From positions 1 to 20,459 of the forward strand of contig CAYUJW010000015.1 of assembly GCA_964445135.1 (NCBI GenBank): DNA of 20,459 bases, in the 5' to 3' direction. Under the pieces are notes generated by a model. The model ran no database searches. It saw only the letters and a list, made by a program, of their open reading frames with translations, and was not told where the DNA came from. The position numbers were made by a program, and so were the translations under genes. Below, piece by piece: positions 7,597 to 14,688 of the stretch. Each line of letters starts with the position of its first letter. The first letter of the stretch is position 1. The stretch comes from JACOTV01 sp964445135. GTDB taxonomy: Bacteria; Patescibacteriota; Microgenomatia; UBA1406; GWC2-37-13.

Positions 7597-7598
7597 GG
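7583..7598 (+). promoter_or_regulatory. NrdR box 2 (putative)
   Basis: ACACCATATATATTGG fits acaCwAtATaTwGtgt at 13 of 16 positions. The two boxes are 32 bp apart start to start, about three helical turns, which is the usual spacing for paired NrdR sites. Confidence 0.7.
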
Positions 7599-7659
7599 AT
7601 ACTGGACGAAAAAGGAAAACCAATTTTTCGCATTTCCGTCACTCAAAAACACATTTATT

Positions 7660-8106
7660 ATGCTTTGCCCATTTTGCCACAAGCCAGACACAGACGTCAT
7701 TGAGACGCGCATTGCAGATGCCGGGGCTGTCATTCGAAGACGACGCAATTGTGCTCGGTGCGAAAAGCGGTTTACGACATATGAGCGTGTGGAGGAGAGT
7801 CCAATATTGGTGATTAAGCGTGACGGGAAACGTGAGCGATTTGACGCCGAAAAGCTCAAGCGTGGCATACTGCGCGCCACGGGCAAAACGACCGTGACGG
7901 CTGATCAGATTGCGGAAATTGCCGTATTTGTTGAGGGTGAGCTGCGACTGGAGGAGGCACCAGAGGTTGATAGTAAGCTCATTGGAAATTTGATAGCAAA
8001 ACGCTTGAAAAAACTTGATAAAGTAGCGTACATTAGATTTGCATCAGTATTTCGACGATTTGTTGATGTTGAGGATTTTCAAAAGGAGGTTAATAAGTTG
8101 ATATAG
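7660..8106 (+). CDS. nrdR: Transcriptional repressor NrdR
   Basis: NrdR senses ATP/dATP and represses ribonucleotide reductase genes. The 148-residue product has the usual length and layout. An N-terminal zinc ribbon (C3-P-F-C6 and C31-A-R-C34) ends in the family block CEKRFTTYERVE. An ATP-cone domain follows from about 47 to 137 (VIKRDGKRERFDAEKLKRGI). An in-frame TTG at 7567 would add 31 residues, but it sits in the -35 element and NrdR proteins begin at the zinc ribbon, so ATG 7660 is the start. No Shine-Dalgarno sequence is seen near it. nrdJ follows after 131 bases, and the paired NrdR boxes upstream point to autoregulation of nrdR and, by read-through, nrdJ. Confidence 0.95.
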   Translation: MLCPFCHKPDTDVIETRIADAGAVIRRRRNCARCEKRFTTYERVEESPILVIKRDGKRERFDAEKLKRGILRATGKTTVTADQIAEIAVFVEGELRLEEAPEVDSKLIGNLIAKRLKKLDKVAYIRFASVFRRFVDVEDFQKEVNKLI

Positions 8107-8113
8107 TAGTTCG

Positions 8114-8197
8114 ATTACAGCTTTGCGGATCATTGAGGATTCTTACGTCAAAATTTGAGTCTTTAAGATAACACAAAGCTGTAATGGAGATATTACA
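8114..8197 (+). promoter_or_regulatory. Structured nrdR-nrdJ intergenic leader with two exclusive hairpins
   Basis: ATTACAGCTTTG (8114-8125) is perfectly complementary to CAAAGCTGTAAT (8174-8185), giving a 12-bp stem around 48 bases. The end of the 3' arm, TGTAAT (8180-8185), can instead pair with a second ATTACA (8192-8197) across a 6-base loop. The two pairings exclude each other, as in an attenuator or riboswitch. No T-tract follows, and there is no Shine-Dalgarno sequence for the switch to hide, so the mechanism is open. I do not recognise a known RNA family. Confidence 0.6.
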
Positions 8198-8237
8198 TCC
8201 ACAACACATTATTATTTATTAATTTATATATATACCT

Positions 8238-10658
8238 ATGAAACTCACCGGCATTGCTGAAAAAGCATTCTTGGACCGCTATTCTTTAAAAGATGCGAAG
8301 GGAAATCCTGTTGAAAAGACGCCAGATGAAATGTGGCGCCGCATTGCAAAAGCAGTGGCTGCTCAAGAAAAAAAATCACTTCAAAAAAAGTGGGAAGCTG
8401 AATTTTATGACTCTATGCGCGACTTCAAATATGTCCCCGGTGGACGCATCTTGGCAGGCGCCGGAACCGGATATGATGTGACATTCTACAACTGCTTTGT
8501 AATTCCATCGCCCAAAGATTCACGAGGCGGCATTCTCGACACCTTAAAGCAAATGGTTGAAATCATGGCTCACGGAGGAGGAGTAGGAATCAATTTGTCT
8601 TCACTTCGTCCAAAAGGAGCACGAGTTCAAAAAGTAAATGGCTTTTCAAGTGGTCCAATCAACTGGGCAGAGCTATTTTCAGTTGCTACAAAAGATATCA
8701 TTCAGCAAGGCGGGACGCGCCGAGGCGCACTCATGCTTATGTTGTGGGATTGGCATCCTGATATTGAGGACTTCATTACTGTAAAGGAAGACTTAAATCG
8801 AATAAACGGCGCAAACTTGTCCCTTGCCATCTCAGATTCATTTATGGAAGCGGTGAAAAACGATGAGGATTGGCCATTGGTGTTTCCTGACACAAGCGAT
8901 CCTGAATACGATGAAGTATGGGACGGAGACCTTGAGGTCTGGAAATCATTGGGTAAAAAAGTAAACGTCCGAAAGATCGTCAAAGCTCGCAAGATCTGGG
9001 ACTTAATCGCCCAAGCAGCGCATAAATCGGCCGAGCCAGGCGTGGTGTTTATGGAGCGCTACAACAAAATGCACAACAATTATTATTGGAACCGCATCAA
9101 CTGCGTTAATCCATGTGGTGAGGAAGGATTGCCTGCCTGGGGTGTGTGTAACTTAGGCTCGATCAACTTGTCTGCATTTGTGAGTGAAAAAAACATTGAC
9201 AAAAAAGGAGAGTTTGATTTTGATGAGTTGAAAAAAACCGTGGGCCAGGCGGTTCGCTTTCAAGACAATGTGGTTGATATGGATCCATATATCTTTGAAG
9301 GAATTAGAAAAACACAGCTTGAAGGAGAGCGACGCATCGGCTTGGGAACCATGGGCTTGGGCGACACGCTGATCAAGCTGCATATGCGCTACGGCTCAGA
9401 GGAATCTTTGGAATTTATTGAGCGAGTCTATCGCTTGATCCGAGACGAAGCGTATCGAGCATCTGTTGAAGTGGCTCGTGAGAAAGGTTCTTTCCCGAAG
9501 TTTGACGCGGATCTGTTTCCAAAAGGCCGATTCATACAACAGTTGCCTGAGGATTTGCAGGAGCAGATTGCCAAGTATGGCATTCGAAACTCCGTACTTC
9601 TTATGCAAGCTCCAACCGGAACAACCGCGCTTGTTGCGACAACAACCTCAGGTATTGAGCCAGTGTTTGAATTTGAATTTACGCGAAAATCGCGCCTCGG
9701 TGAGGACATTATTCGACATCATTTGTGGGACGCGTGGGTTGAAAAACATGGCGATGAATACAAGGCTGGACGCGTGAAAAAACCATCATGGTTTGTTGGC
9801 GCAAACGATTTGTCTCCTGAGGATCATGTTCGTGTACAAGCGGCAATTCAGCGCTATGTGGATGCTTCAATTTCAAAAACAGTCAACGCGCCAAACAGCC
9901 AAACGGTTGAAGAAGTGAAGCGCTTGTATACGTTGGCCTACGACTTAGGATGTAAGGGCATTGCATATATGCGAGACGGATCGCGCCAAGGCGTGTTGGT
10001 TCGTGAGAGCAAGCCGGCAGAGACCACGGTGGCGACTACCGAAAAAAGCAAGACGTATCCAATTCAGCCACGACCACTGGTGGTTCAAGGTGCGACATAT
10101 CGCATGGGAACGCCTGTTGGAACAGCCTATATCACGGTTAACACAACCGAAAATGGCGAGCCATTGGAAGTCTTTGTGAATGTTGGAAAGGCAGGAACTG
10201 ATGCATATGCTATGGCCGAAGGCCTGGGTCGCATCATCTCTCTTGCTCTTCGATTCACCTCTCACTTGAGTCCGATGGATCGGGTCAAGGCGATCATCGC
10301 TCATCTGGATGGAATAGGAGGCGCACGAGCGACCGGCTTTGGTGAAAATCGAATCAAGAGCTTGCCTGACGCCATTTCAAAAGTGCTTATGATGCATTTT
10401 GGATTGCGTGGACAGTCGACAAACGTCGTAGCTAACGCCCAAGGAAAAGCGAATGGAAATGGCGCTTTGCATGAGCAAGCCATCGCGAGTCAACTGCCCC
10501 AAACTGGGCCACAGTTGGTGGAGCAAGTTACGCAACCAACACTTGCGGCAAGTGTAAGTAGTGCAAACTACGACATCTGCCCAGAATGTCAGGAAGCATT
10601 GTTCGTACATCAGGAAGGTTGTATGCACTGCTTGGGCTGTGGACATTCCCGATGCTGA
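8238..10658 (+). CDS. nrdJ: Adenosylcobalamin-dependent (class II) ribonucleotide reductase
   Basis: NrdJ reduces ribonucleotides to deoxyribonucleotides using a radical made from adenosylcobalamin, so it needs neither oxygen nor a second subunit. The 806-residue protein is full length. Visible residues are C86 (YNCFVIP) and C304 (VCNLGSINL), the likely redox pair, and N291-P-C293-G-E295, the radical and catalytic triad. The substrate loop region includes MQAPTGTTALVATTTSGIEP. A TSCPD domain lies at about 636-690 (GTPVGTAYITVN). The C-terminal tail is C781-P-E-C784 to C795-M-H-C798 to C801-G-H-S-R-C806, whose end cysteines shuttle electrons from thioredoxin. No N-terminal ATP cone is evident, so overall-activity control may rest with NrdR. 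TATATA ends 7 bases before the ATG and could give a leaderless message besides read-through from nrdR. Confidence 0.96.
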   Translation: MKLTGIAEKAFLDRYSLKDAKGNPVEKTPDEMWRRIAKAVAAQEKKSLQKKWEAEFYDSMRDFKYVPGGRILAGAGTGYDVTFYNCFVIPSPKDSRGGILDTLKQMVEIMAHGGGVGINLSSLRPKGARVQKVNGFSSGPINWAELFSVATKDIIQQGGTRRGALMLMLWDWHPDIEDFITVKEDLNRINGANLSLAISDSFMEAVKNDEDWPLVFPDTSDPEYDEVWDGDLEVWKSLGKKVNVRKIVKARKIWDLIAQAAHKSAEPGVVFMERYNKMHNNYYWNRINCVNPCGEEGLPAWGVCNLGSINLSAFVSEKNIDKKGEFDFDELKKTVGQAVRFQDNVVDMDPYIFEGIRKTQLEGERRIGLGTMGLGDTLIKLHMRYGSEESLEFIERVYRLIRDEAYRASVEVAREKGSFPKFDADLFPKGRFIQQLPEDLQEQIAKYGIRNSVLLMQAPTGTTALVATTTSGIEPVFEFEFTRKSRLGEDIIRHHLWDAWVEKHGDEYKAGRVKKPSWFVGANDLSPEDHVRVQAAIQRYVDASISKTVNAPNSQTVEEVKRLYTLAYDLGCKGIAYMRDGSRQGVLVRESKPAETTVATTEKSKTYPIQPRPLVVQGATYRMGTPVGTAYITVNTTENGEPLEVFVNVGKAGTDAYAMAEGLGRIISLALRFTSHLSPMDRVKAIIAHLDGIGGARATGFGENRIKSLPDAISKVLMMHFGLRGQSTNVVANAQGKANGNGALHEQAIASQLPQTGPQLVEQVTQPTLAASVSSANYDICPECQEALFVHQEGCMHCLGCGHSRC

Positions 10659-10684
10659 TACCATAGGCAACTTGTGTTATATAT

Positions 10685-10722
10685 TGTGCCCCGGCCAAAC
10701 AAATAAGTGCCGGGGCACATTT
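10685..10722 (+). terminator. GC-rich stem-loop after nrdJ, probable terminator
   Basis: TGTGCCCCGG (10685-10694) pairs perfectly with CCGGGGCACA (10710-10719) around a 15-base loop, followed by only three Ts. It lies 26 bases after the nrdJ stop, so it is a terminator or an mRNA 3'-end stabiliser. It is the strongest such hairpin I saw in the window. Confidence 0.7.
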
Positions 10723-10741
10723 GATTCATAGATGAGTCGAG

Positions 10742-10747
10742 TACAAT
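10742..10747 (+). promoter_or_regulatory. -10 hexamer TACAAT
   Basis: TACAAT ends 6 bases before the ATG at 10754. Placed after the hairpin that closes nrdJ, it marks a new transcription unit for the next genes. Confidence 0.5.
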
Positions 10748-10753
10748 GAACTT

Positions 10754-11422
10754 ATGAGTGAAGAATCGATTGAGCATAACACAGGCATTGTTGAAGGTCC
10801 GCCAGTCCACGATTCGTGGCTGCTGGCGGCTATGGTGCGTGGTACCAACATCACTCCACAAAGTGAGTTTGCTCCCTATCGATTGTTTCTTCAAGCTATG
10901 GTAAACGATCCGCCCGATTCATGGGAAGCTCTTCGCACAAGCACAATACGACCTGAGCAAGTGCAACGCATGGCAAACATGATGACTGCTGCGCACAAGA
11001 AGCATAATATTGGCCAAATCGACAATCCACGTTTTGAACTTGGATGGACAAAGCTGTTGCATCACACATATAACAAGTTGGCAGGCGGAGTGTTTGCACA
11101 GGATGCAGCTGCACTTGATAAGTTTTTTGCCAACCCATATACCGCGCGATTTGAGACGCTATCTACTATAATTGAGCTTTCTGCCGAAGCCTTAACTGAT
11201 GCTCAGGTGCGCGAAAAATGCGAAGAGCGAAAACGTGCATTTCTCACTGATGCGCCGCAGGCTTTGGGGATTGGCGAGGTTGACGCTCAGTGGAAAGTGG
11301 CGCTTGCTCAAAAACTGAATGAACGAAGAGTGGTAGTTGCGGCGGATGATCAATTTTCAATGCGATTAGTGCAGCAATTTGGGCTTAGTGCCCGGCAGCC
11401 AAATCAAGAAAAAGCGGCATAA
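10754..11422 (+). CDS. Hypothetical protein, 222 residues, between nrdJ and the adenosyltransferase
   Basis: I do not recognise this protein. It is soluble, apparently mostly helical, with no signal peptide, membrane helix or Cys cluster. Regions of note are RPEQVQRMANMMTAAHKKH near residue 68 and a C-terminal charged part from about 150. It has its own -10 hexamer and ends 17 bases before the cobalamin adenosyltransferase gene, so the two are probably on one message. That position between two B12-linked genes suggests, but does not show, a link to cobalamin or deoxynucleotide metabolism. It could equally be an unrelated lineage-specific gene. Confidence 0.75.
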   Translation: MSEESIEHNTGIVEGPPVHDSWLLAAMVRGTNITPQSEFAPYRLFLQAMVNDPPDSWEALRTSTIRPEQVQRMANMMTAAHKKHNIGQIDNPRFELGWTKLLHHTYNKLAGGVFAQDAAALDKFFANPYTARFETLSTIIELSAEALTDAQVREKCEERKRAFLTDAPQALGIGEVDAQWKVALAQKLNERRVVVAADDQFSMRLVQQFGLSARQPNQEKAA

Positions 11423-11439
11423 TTTTTTTACAAATACCT

Positions 11440-11961
11440 ATGGCAATATATACAAAAACTGGTGATGGCGGACAAACAGGCTTATTTGGCGGGCGACGGG
11501 TGAGCAAGAGCGACCTCATTATCGTGGCAAATGGCGAGCTTGATGAGCTAACATCAACCTTAGGCTTGGCTCGTGTTGCAATGGACGGCGGAATTCATTG
11601 TTCGCTTGTGCTGCGTGTGCAGCAAGATATCTATGTGATCATGGGTATGATTGCTGGATATGAATCGCCCAATCATGAGCTTGAGGCGCGCATAGAAGTG
11701 TTTGAGCAAACCATCGACACGGTCACCAATGCGCTCGATGAGCTGCATGCATTTGTCATTCCGGGCGATAACGAACCCTCAGCAAGGCTTCACGTTGCGC
11801 GCGCCGTGTGTAGGCGAGCCGAGCGCGCGCTGGTGGCTCTTCAGACTGAAAACGAATCAACAGACATATCGGTCATTGTTCGCTACCTCAACCGTCTATC
11901 TGACTTGTTGTTTACCTTAGCTCGCGCGGCCGCTCCAACTGACACAAAGACAAAAAAATAA
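11440..11961 (+). CDS. pduO: PduO-type cob(I)alamin adenosyltransferase
   Basis: This enzyme moves the adenosyl group of ATP onto cob(I)alamin to make adenosylcobalamin, the cofactor of NrdJ. The 173-residue product has the family's usual length. The ATP-binding N-terminus KTGDGGQTGLFGGRRVSK lies at residues 6-23. The signature RAVCRRAER is at 121-129, and YLNRLSDLLFTLAR follows at 149-162 with the conserved N, R and D. It follows the 222-residue gene by 17 bases and is probably co-transcribed with it. No Shine-Dalgarno sequence is present. With no corrin synthesis genes in the window, the cell probably takes up a cobalamin or cobinamide and adenosylates it. A gene symbol from the propanediol system is used for the family only. 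Confidence 0.95.
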   Translation: MAIYTKTGDGGQTGLFGGRRVSKSDLIIVANGELDELTSTLGLARVAMDGGIHCSLVLRVQQDIYVIMGMIAGYESPNHELEARIEVFEQTIDTVTNALDELHAFVIPGDNEPSARLHVARAVCRRAERALVALQTENESTDISVIVRYLNRLSDLLFTLARAAAPTDTKTKK

Positions 11962-11968
11962 CGCCTGT

Positions 11969-11974
11969 TATAAT
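11969..11974 (+). promoter_or_regulatory. -10 hexamer TATAAT deciding a GTG start
   Basis: Consensus TATAAT contains the ATG at 11973, which therefore cannot be the start on a message from this promoter. The in-frame GTG at 11982 lies 7 bases beyond the hexamer, as in the other genes. Confidence 0.65.
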
Positions 11975-11981
11975 GGGGCTT

Positions 11982-12977
11982 GTGGAGCGAAACATTTCAC
12001 GTCGCGCATTTATCGCAGGGATTGTTGCGACCGGTGCCCTCGGGGCGGGAATTGGGCCTGAGACCCCGACTGATGTTGGGGCAATCTGGAGCATTACAAA
12101 TGACCTCCTTCTTCATGGGGTGCGTCCACCCGCGGCGCTACAGGAATTTGCTCCGCTCCACGCTGAGCTTGAATATTTTCGCATTCCCGCAGACATCGCG
12201 CGCGAAGCAGGCGGCACAAACTATGTTCAGACGCTTGACATGGTGCACGCGGCGCTGTATGAAAACGGACTCACAAATACCCAGGTGGGAACGACTCACG
12301 ACCCAGAACTCATGGCTCGCATCACGCGCCCACTCTATGTAATTGAGCCGTGGAACGCTGAAAATGAGGCAGATCTGCCTGGCGCTCTCATGGGGCTTCT
12401 TCACACCTTCGCACGCCAGCCGCGAGTATTTTTAGCGCGCGCGCTCCCGCCCCATATTGTCATTGCGCCTTCAGTTAAAAAGATCAATATGAATGAATGC
12501 TCTCGAATGGAGCAACCTTATCATGGAATTGGGGGATTTTTCCGTCCGACACATGAAGTCATGCTCTTGGCAAAAGACTATACCGACGGATTTGCCCCGG
12601 CACATGAACTCTTTCACAGTTATATGAGAACCTTGTCAAAGACGACTGCCGACGCATTGCTTGATGGAACAAGTGCCATCTCAAAACGCGCGTTTCATGG
12701 CGCAAATCCATACAGTTACACGTACGAATGCAACAGCAATATTTTCAAAAAAGTACCCGTCCGTCAGGTGTTTACCCGTGAGTACAGCAGCAAATCGGCC
12801 GAAGAAGACCTAGCAAACGTATACGCAGATATCGTACAGGGAAGCATGATTGTTGATGAGCATGACCCTCGGTGGAATACCGAGTATCACCTCAAACAAC
12901 AGCTCCTCATCAGATATATGGAAGGCGTGTGGCCAACGATCGGAAACAGCTTTCGCCGACAAGCCAACACTGTATAA
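11982..12977 (+). CDS. Exported HEXXH metallopeptidase-like protein with Tat-type signal
   Basis: With the GTG at 11982 as start, the 331-residue protein begins MERNISRRAFIAG and continues with a short hydrophobic stretch. This is the twin-arginine pattern (S-R-R-x-F, Arg 7 and 8). The zinc site H-E-L-F-H is at 208-212 in FAPAHELFHSYMR. A downstream SAEEDLANVYADIV (272-285) resembles the third-ligand region of gluzincin-type peptidases, where an acidic residue completes the site. It is likely a secreted or membrane-tethered zinc protease; the substrate is unknown. Its TAA stop lies inside the -10 hexamer of purF. The Tat call depends on a TatC being encoded elsewhere. If the ATG at 11973 were used, three residues would be added and nothing else would change. 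Confidence 0.75.
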   Translation: MERNISRRAFIAGIVATGALGAGIGPETPTDVGAIWSITNDLLLHGVRPPAALQEFAPLHAELEYFRIPADIAREAGGTNYVQTLDMVHAALYENGLTNTQVGTTHDPELMARITRPLYVIEPWNAENEADLPGALMGLLHTFARQPRVFLARALPPHIVIAPSVKKINMNECSRMEQPYHGIGGFFRPTHEVMLLAKDYTDGFAPAHELFHSYMRTLSKTTADALLDGTSAISKRAFHGANPYSYTYECNSNIFKKVPVRQVFTREYSSKSAEEDLANVYADIVQGSMIVDEHDPRWNTEYHLKQQLLIRYMEGVWPTIGNSFRRQANTV

Positions 12978-12978
12978 T
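12973..12978 (+). promoter_or_regulatory. -10 hexamer TATAAT of purF
   Basis: TATAAT ends 7 bases before the ATG at 12986 and contains the stop codon of the metallopeptidase gene. Confidence 0.65.
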
Positions 12979-12985
12979 GCGAGGT

Positions 12986-14404
12986 ATGAAAGAGTCCACG
13001 TCACCGCCTGCCACAGCTGGAATATTTCATAATTGTGGACTTGTTGGTATTGATGCGCATGCAGGTTCAGTGGAAGTGGGAATGATGATTCCGGGACTCG
13101 ATGCACTACAACATCGCGGACAAGAGGGAGCAGGCATTGCCACAGTCCAGCAACACGCGTTTAATCACAAGACGTTGGTGTTTGAGAAGGGCGAGGGTAA
13201 GCGAGCAGTGGCTCTTCCCGATGAGTTGCTTGAACAGCTGGCGGCGTACGGCCCGATATCCCGAATGATCGGGCACTTACGCTACGGGACATCTGGTGAG
13301 CGATCGCTTGATAATGTGCAGCCATTTCTTGTNNNNNNNNNNNNNNNNNNNNNNNNNNNNNNNNNNNNNNNNNNNNNNNNNNNNNNNNNNNNNNNNNNNN
13401 NNNNNNNNNNNNNNNNNNNNNNNNNNNNNNNNGCACTCTACGCCGCGCGGGACCCGCACGCCTTGCACCCTCTGCACTACGCCGTAACTCATGATGGTAA
13501 GGTGATGGTTGCGTCTGAAATTGTCGCGTTTGAGCAGATATTGGATATGGGTTCTTACCGAGAAATTGGAGAGCTTCCGCGAGGTGCGTTGGTTCGGTTG
13601 AAGACGGGCGGATACGAAACAATCTGGACTGATCCACGAAAAGACGTATACCCGCGCGCTTCCTGTTCGTTTGAAGAAGGATATTTGAAAAGTTATAAAA
13701 ATGAAGAGACAGCCGCATATCGCCATGAATGGGGCAGTCGGGTTGGTCAGCGTTTGCGAGAAAAAGGAATTCCCCAAGGCGCCCACGTCGTGCCGGTTCC
13801 GGCCTCTGGTGTCAGTTATGCGCGGGGCATGATGAAGGCAGTGCCTGGAGATGTAGTATATGATGAACAAAATATGCTTCGTAAATTGGAGCCTTCAGAT
13901 CGTACGTTTATCACTCCTGAGAACGAGCGTGAGGCTGCAATAAAAGGAAAATATATCTTGGATCGAGAAAAGATTGAAGGGTCAGATGTGATTCTTGTTG
14001 ACGACTCGATAGTGCGTGGCAATACCGCAAAGCGCCTGGTGAGTTCAATGCTTGAGTGTGGAGCGGCAACAGTTCATCTGGTGTCTGGAGTCCCCCCAAT
14101 TGCCGACCCTTGTTATTTGGGAATAGATTTTGCGACACATGATGAGCTCATTTACAACCAACTTCACGGCGATTCAATGCCCATTGAAGAATATGAAAGA
14201 ACGCTCGCCCTCTGGTTGTGTGAGGATGAAAGCGGGGTGGTGAATGAGCAGTGGGTTGGCCGTGTACAGGTAACCTATCAAACGGAAGACAATTACAGGC
14301 AGGTGCTTGGAGAAGAGTGGTGTTATCATTGCATCGATGGTGAGCTTCCAGAGGGCGTTGAGGTGCCGGTTGAAATAAGATCAAATCGCAACGACAGAAT
14401 ATAG
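12986..14404 (+). CDS. purF: Amidophosphoribosyltransferase, interrupted by an assembly gap
   Basis: PurF makes phosphoribosylamine from PRPP and glutamine, the first step of purine synthesis. The N-terminal Ntn glutaminase domain has Cys 17 in NCGLVGI, exposed after removal of a 16-residue propeptide, plus LDALQHRGQEGAGIA and IGHLRYGTSGERSLDNVQPF. After the gap comes YAARDPHALHPLHYA, then the PRTase signature VILVDDSIVRGNTAKR and the PurF block PPIADPCYLGIDFATHDEL. The start is set by the leaderless -10. The frame is intact across the 100 N, but the missing part should hold the HNGNL motif and roughly 80-90 residues by family comparison, so the true gap is probably longer. No other purine synthesis gene is in the window. 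Confidence 0.92.
   Translation: MKESTSPPATAGIFHNCGLVGIDAHAGSVEVGMMIPGLDALQHRGQEGAGIATVQQHAFNHKTLVFEKGEGKRAVALPDELLEQLAAYGPISRMIGHLRYGTSGERSLDNVQPFLXXXXXXXXXXXXXXXXXXXXXXXXXXXXXXXXXXALYAARDPHALHPLHYAVTHDGKVMVASEIVAFEQILDMGSYREIGELPRGALVRLKTGGYETIWTDPRKDVYPRASCSFEEGYLKSYKNEETAAYRHEWGSRVGQRLREKGIPQGAHVVPVPASGVSYARGMMKAVPGDVVYDEQNMLRKLEPSDRTFITPENEREAAIKGKYILDREKIEGSDVILVDDSIVRGNTAKRLVSSMLECGAATVHLVSGVPPIADPCYLGIDFATHDELIYNQLHGDSMPIEEYERTLALWLCEDESGVVNEQWVGRVQVTYQTEDNYRQVLGEEWCYHCIDGELPEGVEVPVEIRSNRNDRI
13333..13432. other. Assembly gap (100 N) inside purF
   Basis: Exactly 100 N, a placeholder. If the gene is intact, the true gap length must leave remainder 1 on division by 3. It probably exceeds 200 bases, since the missing glutaminase segment is longer than 33 residues. 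Confidence 0.97.
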
Positions 14405-14416
14405 GGCGTGGGCTAC

Positions 14417-14444
14417 TTGCATATTTTGCTCACTTGGCTATACT
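14417..14444 (+). promoter_or_regulatory. Promoter of the cobalamin riboswitch transcript
   Basis: TTGCAT (14417-14422), a 16-bp spacer, then TATACT (14439-14444). Transcription from about 14451 would give a leader of about 240 bases that includes the whole riboswitch. A TTGTTTT/AAAACAA hairpin (14456-14475) stands at its 5' end. Confidence 0.65.
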
Positions 14445-14475
14445 GTCTTTTGCAATTGTTTTGTTATAAAAACAA

Positions 14476-14681
14476 GGTGGTTGAGGAACGGGGTGTAAAT
14501 CCCCGACTGTGCCGCAACGGTGAAACGTTGGTTGATAGTTTTTGGTTGATGGTTGACAAGCTCTGTAGATCGGTGGGTCAAAGGAGCCGGCAACTGCCAA
14601 CAAATAACTCGCAACCCGCATTAAGTCCGGTCGACAACCACACCTGATATAAAAAATCAGGAATCTATCCCCGAGCAGGGA
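14476..14681 (+). ncRNA. Cobalamin riboswitch with probable translational expression platform
   Basis: The conserved core is plain: GAGGAAC, the hairpin CGGGG/CCCCG (489-493 and 501-505, offsets from 14000) with the GGTGTAAATCC signature, then GACTGTGCCGCAACGGTGA (505-523). The B12 box appears as AAGTCCGG with GACAACC near 14623-14639. The closing stem GTGGTTG (14477-14483) pairs with CAACCAC (14635-14641). The peripheral arm is a long imperfect helix of 14530-14555 with 14591-14616. After the aptamer come CCTGAT/ATCAGG (14643-14648 and 14656-14661) and TCCC/GGGA (14668-14671 and 14678-14681). GGGA is the Shine-Dalgarno sequence of the next gene, so control is probably at translation. I could not find the loop partner of the L5 kissing loop. 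Confidence 0.92.
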
Positions 14682-14688
14682 ACATGTC

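Noticed and set aside
7567..7659. In-frame TTG extension of nrdR by 31 residues
   Set aside because: The TTG is part of the TTGACA -35 element, and NrdR proteins begin directly at the zinc ribbon (MxCPFC).
8186..8190. GGAGA in the leader loop as the nrdJ ribosome-binding site
   Set aside because: It is 47 bases before the ATG, far beyond working distance.
8230..11442. Shared ATACCTATG block at the starts of nrdJ (8232-8240) and the adenosyltransferase gene (11434-11442)
   Set aside because: A 9-base match at AT-rich starts is easily chance, and no regulator or ribosome-binding role can be assigned.
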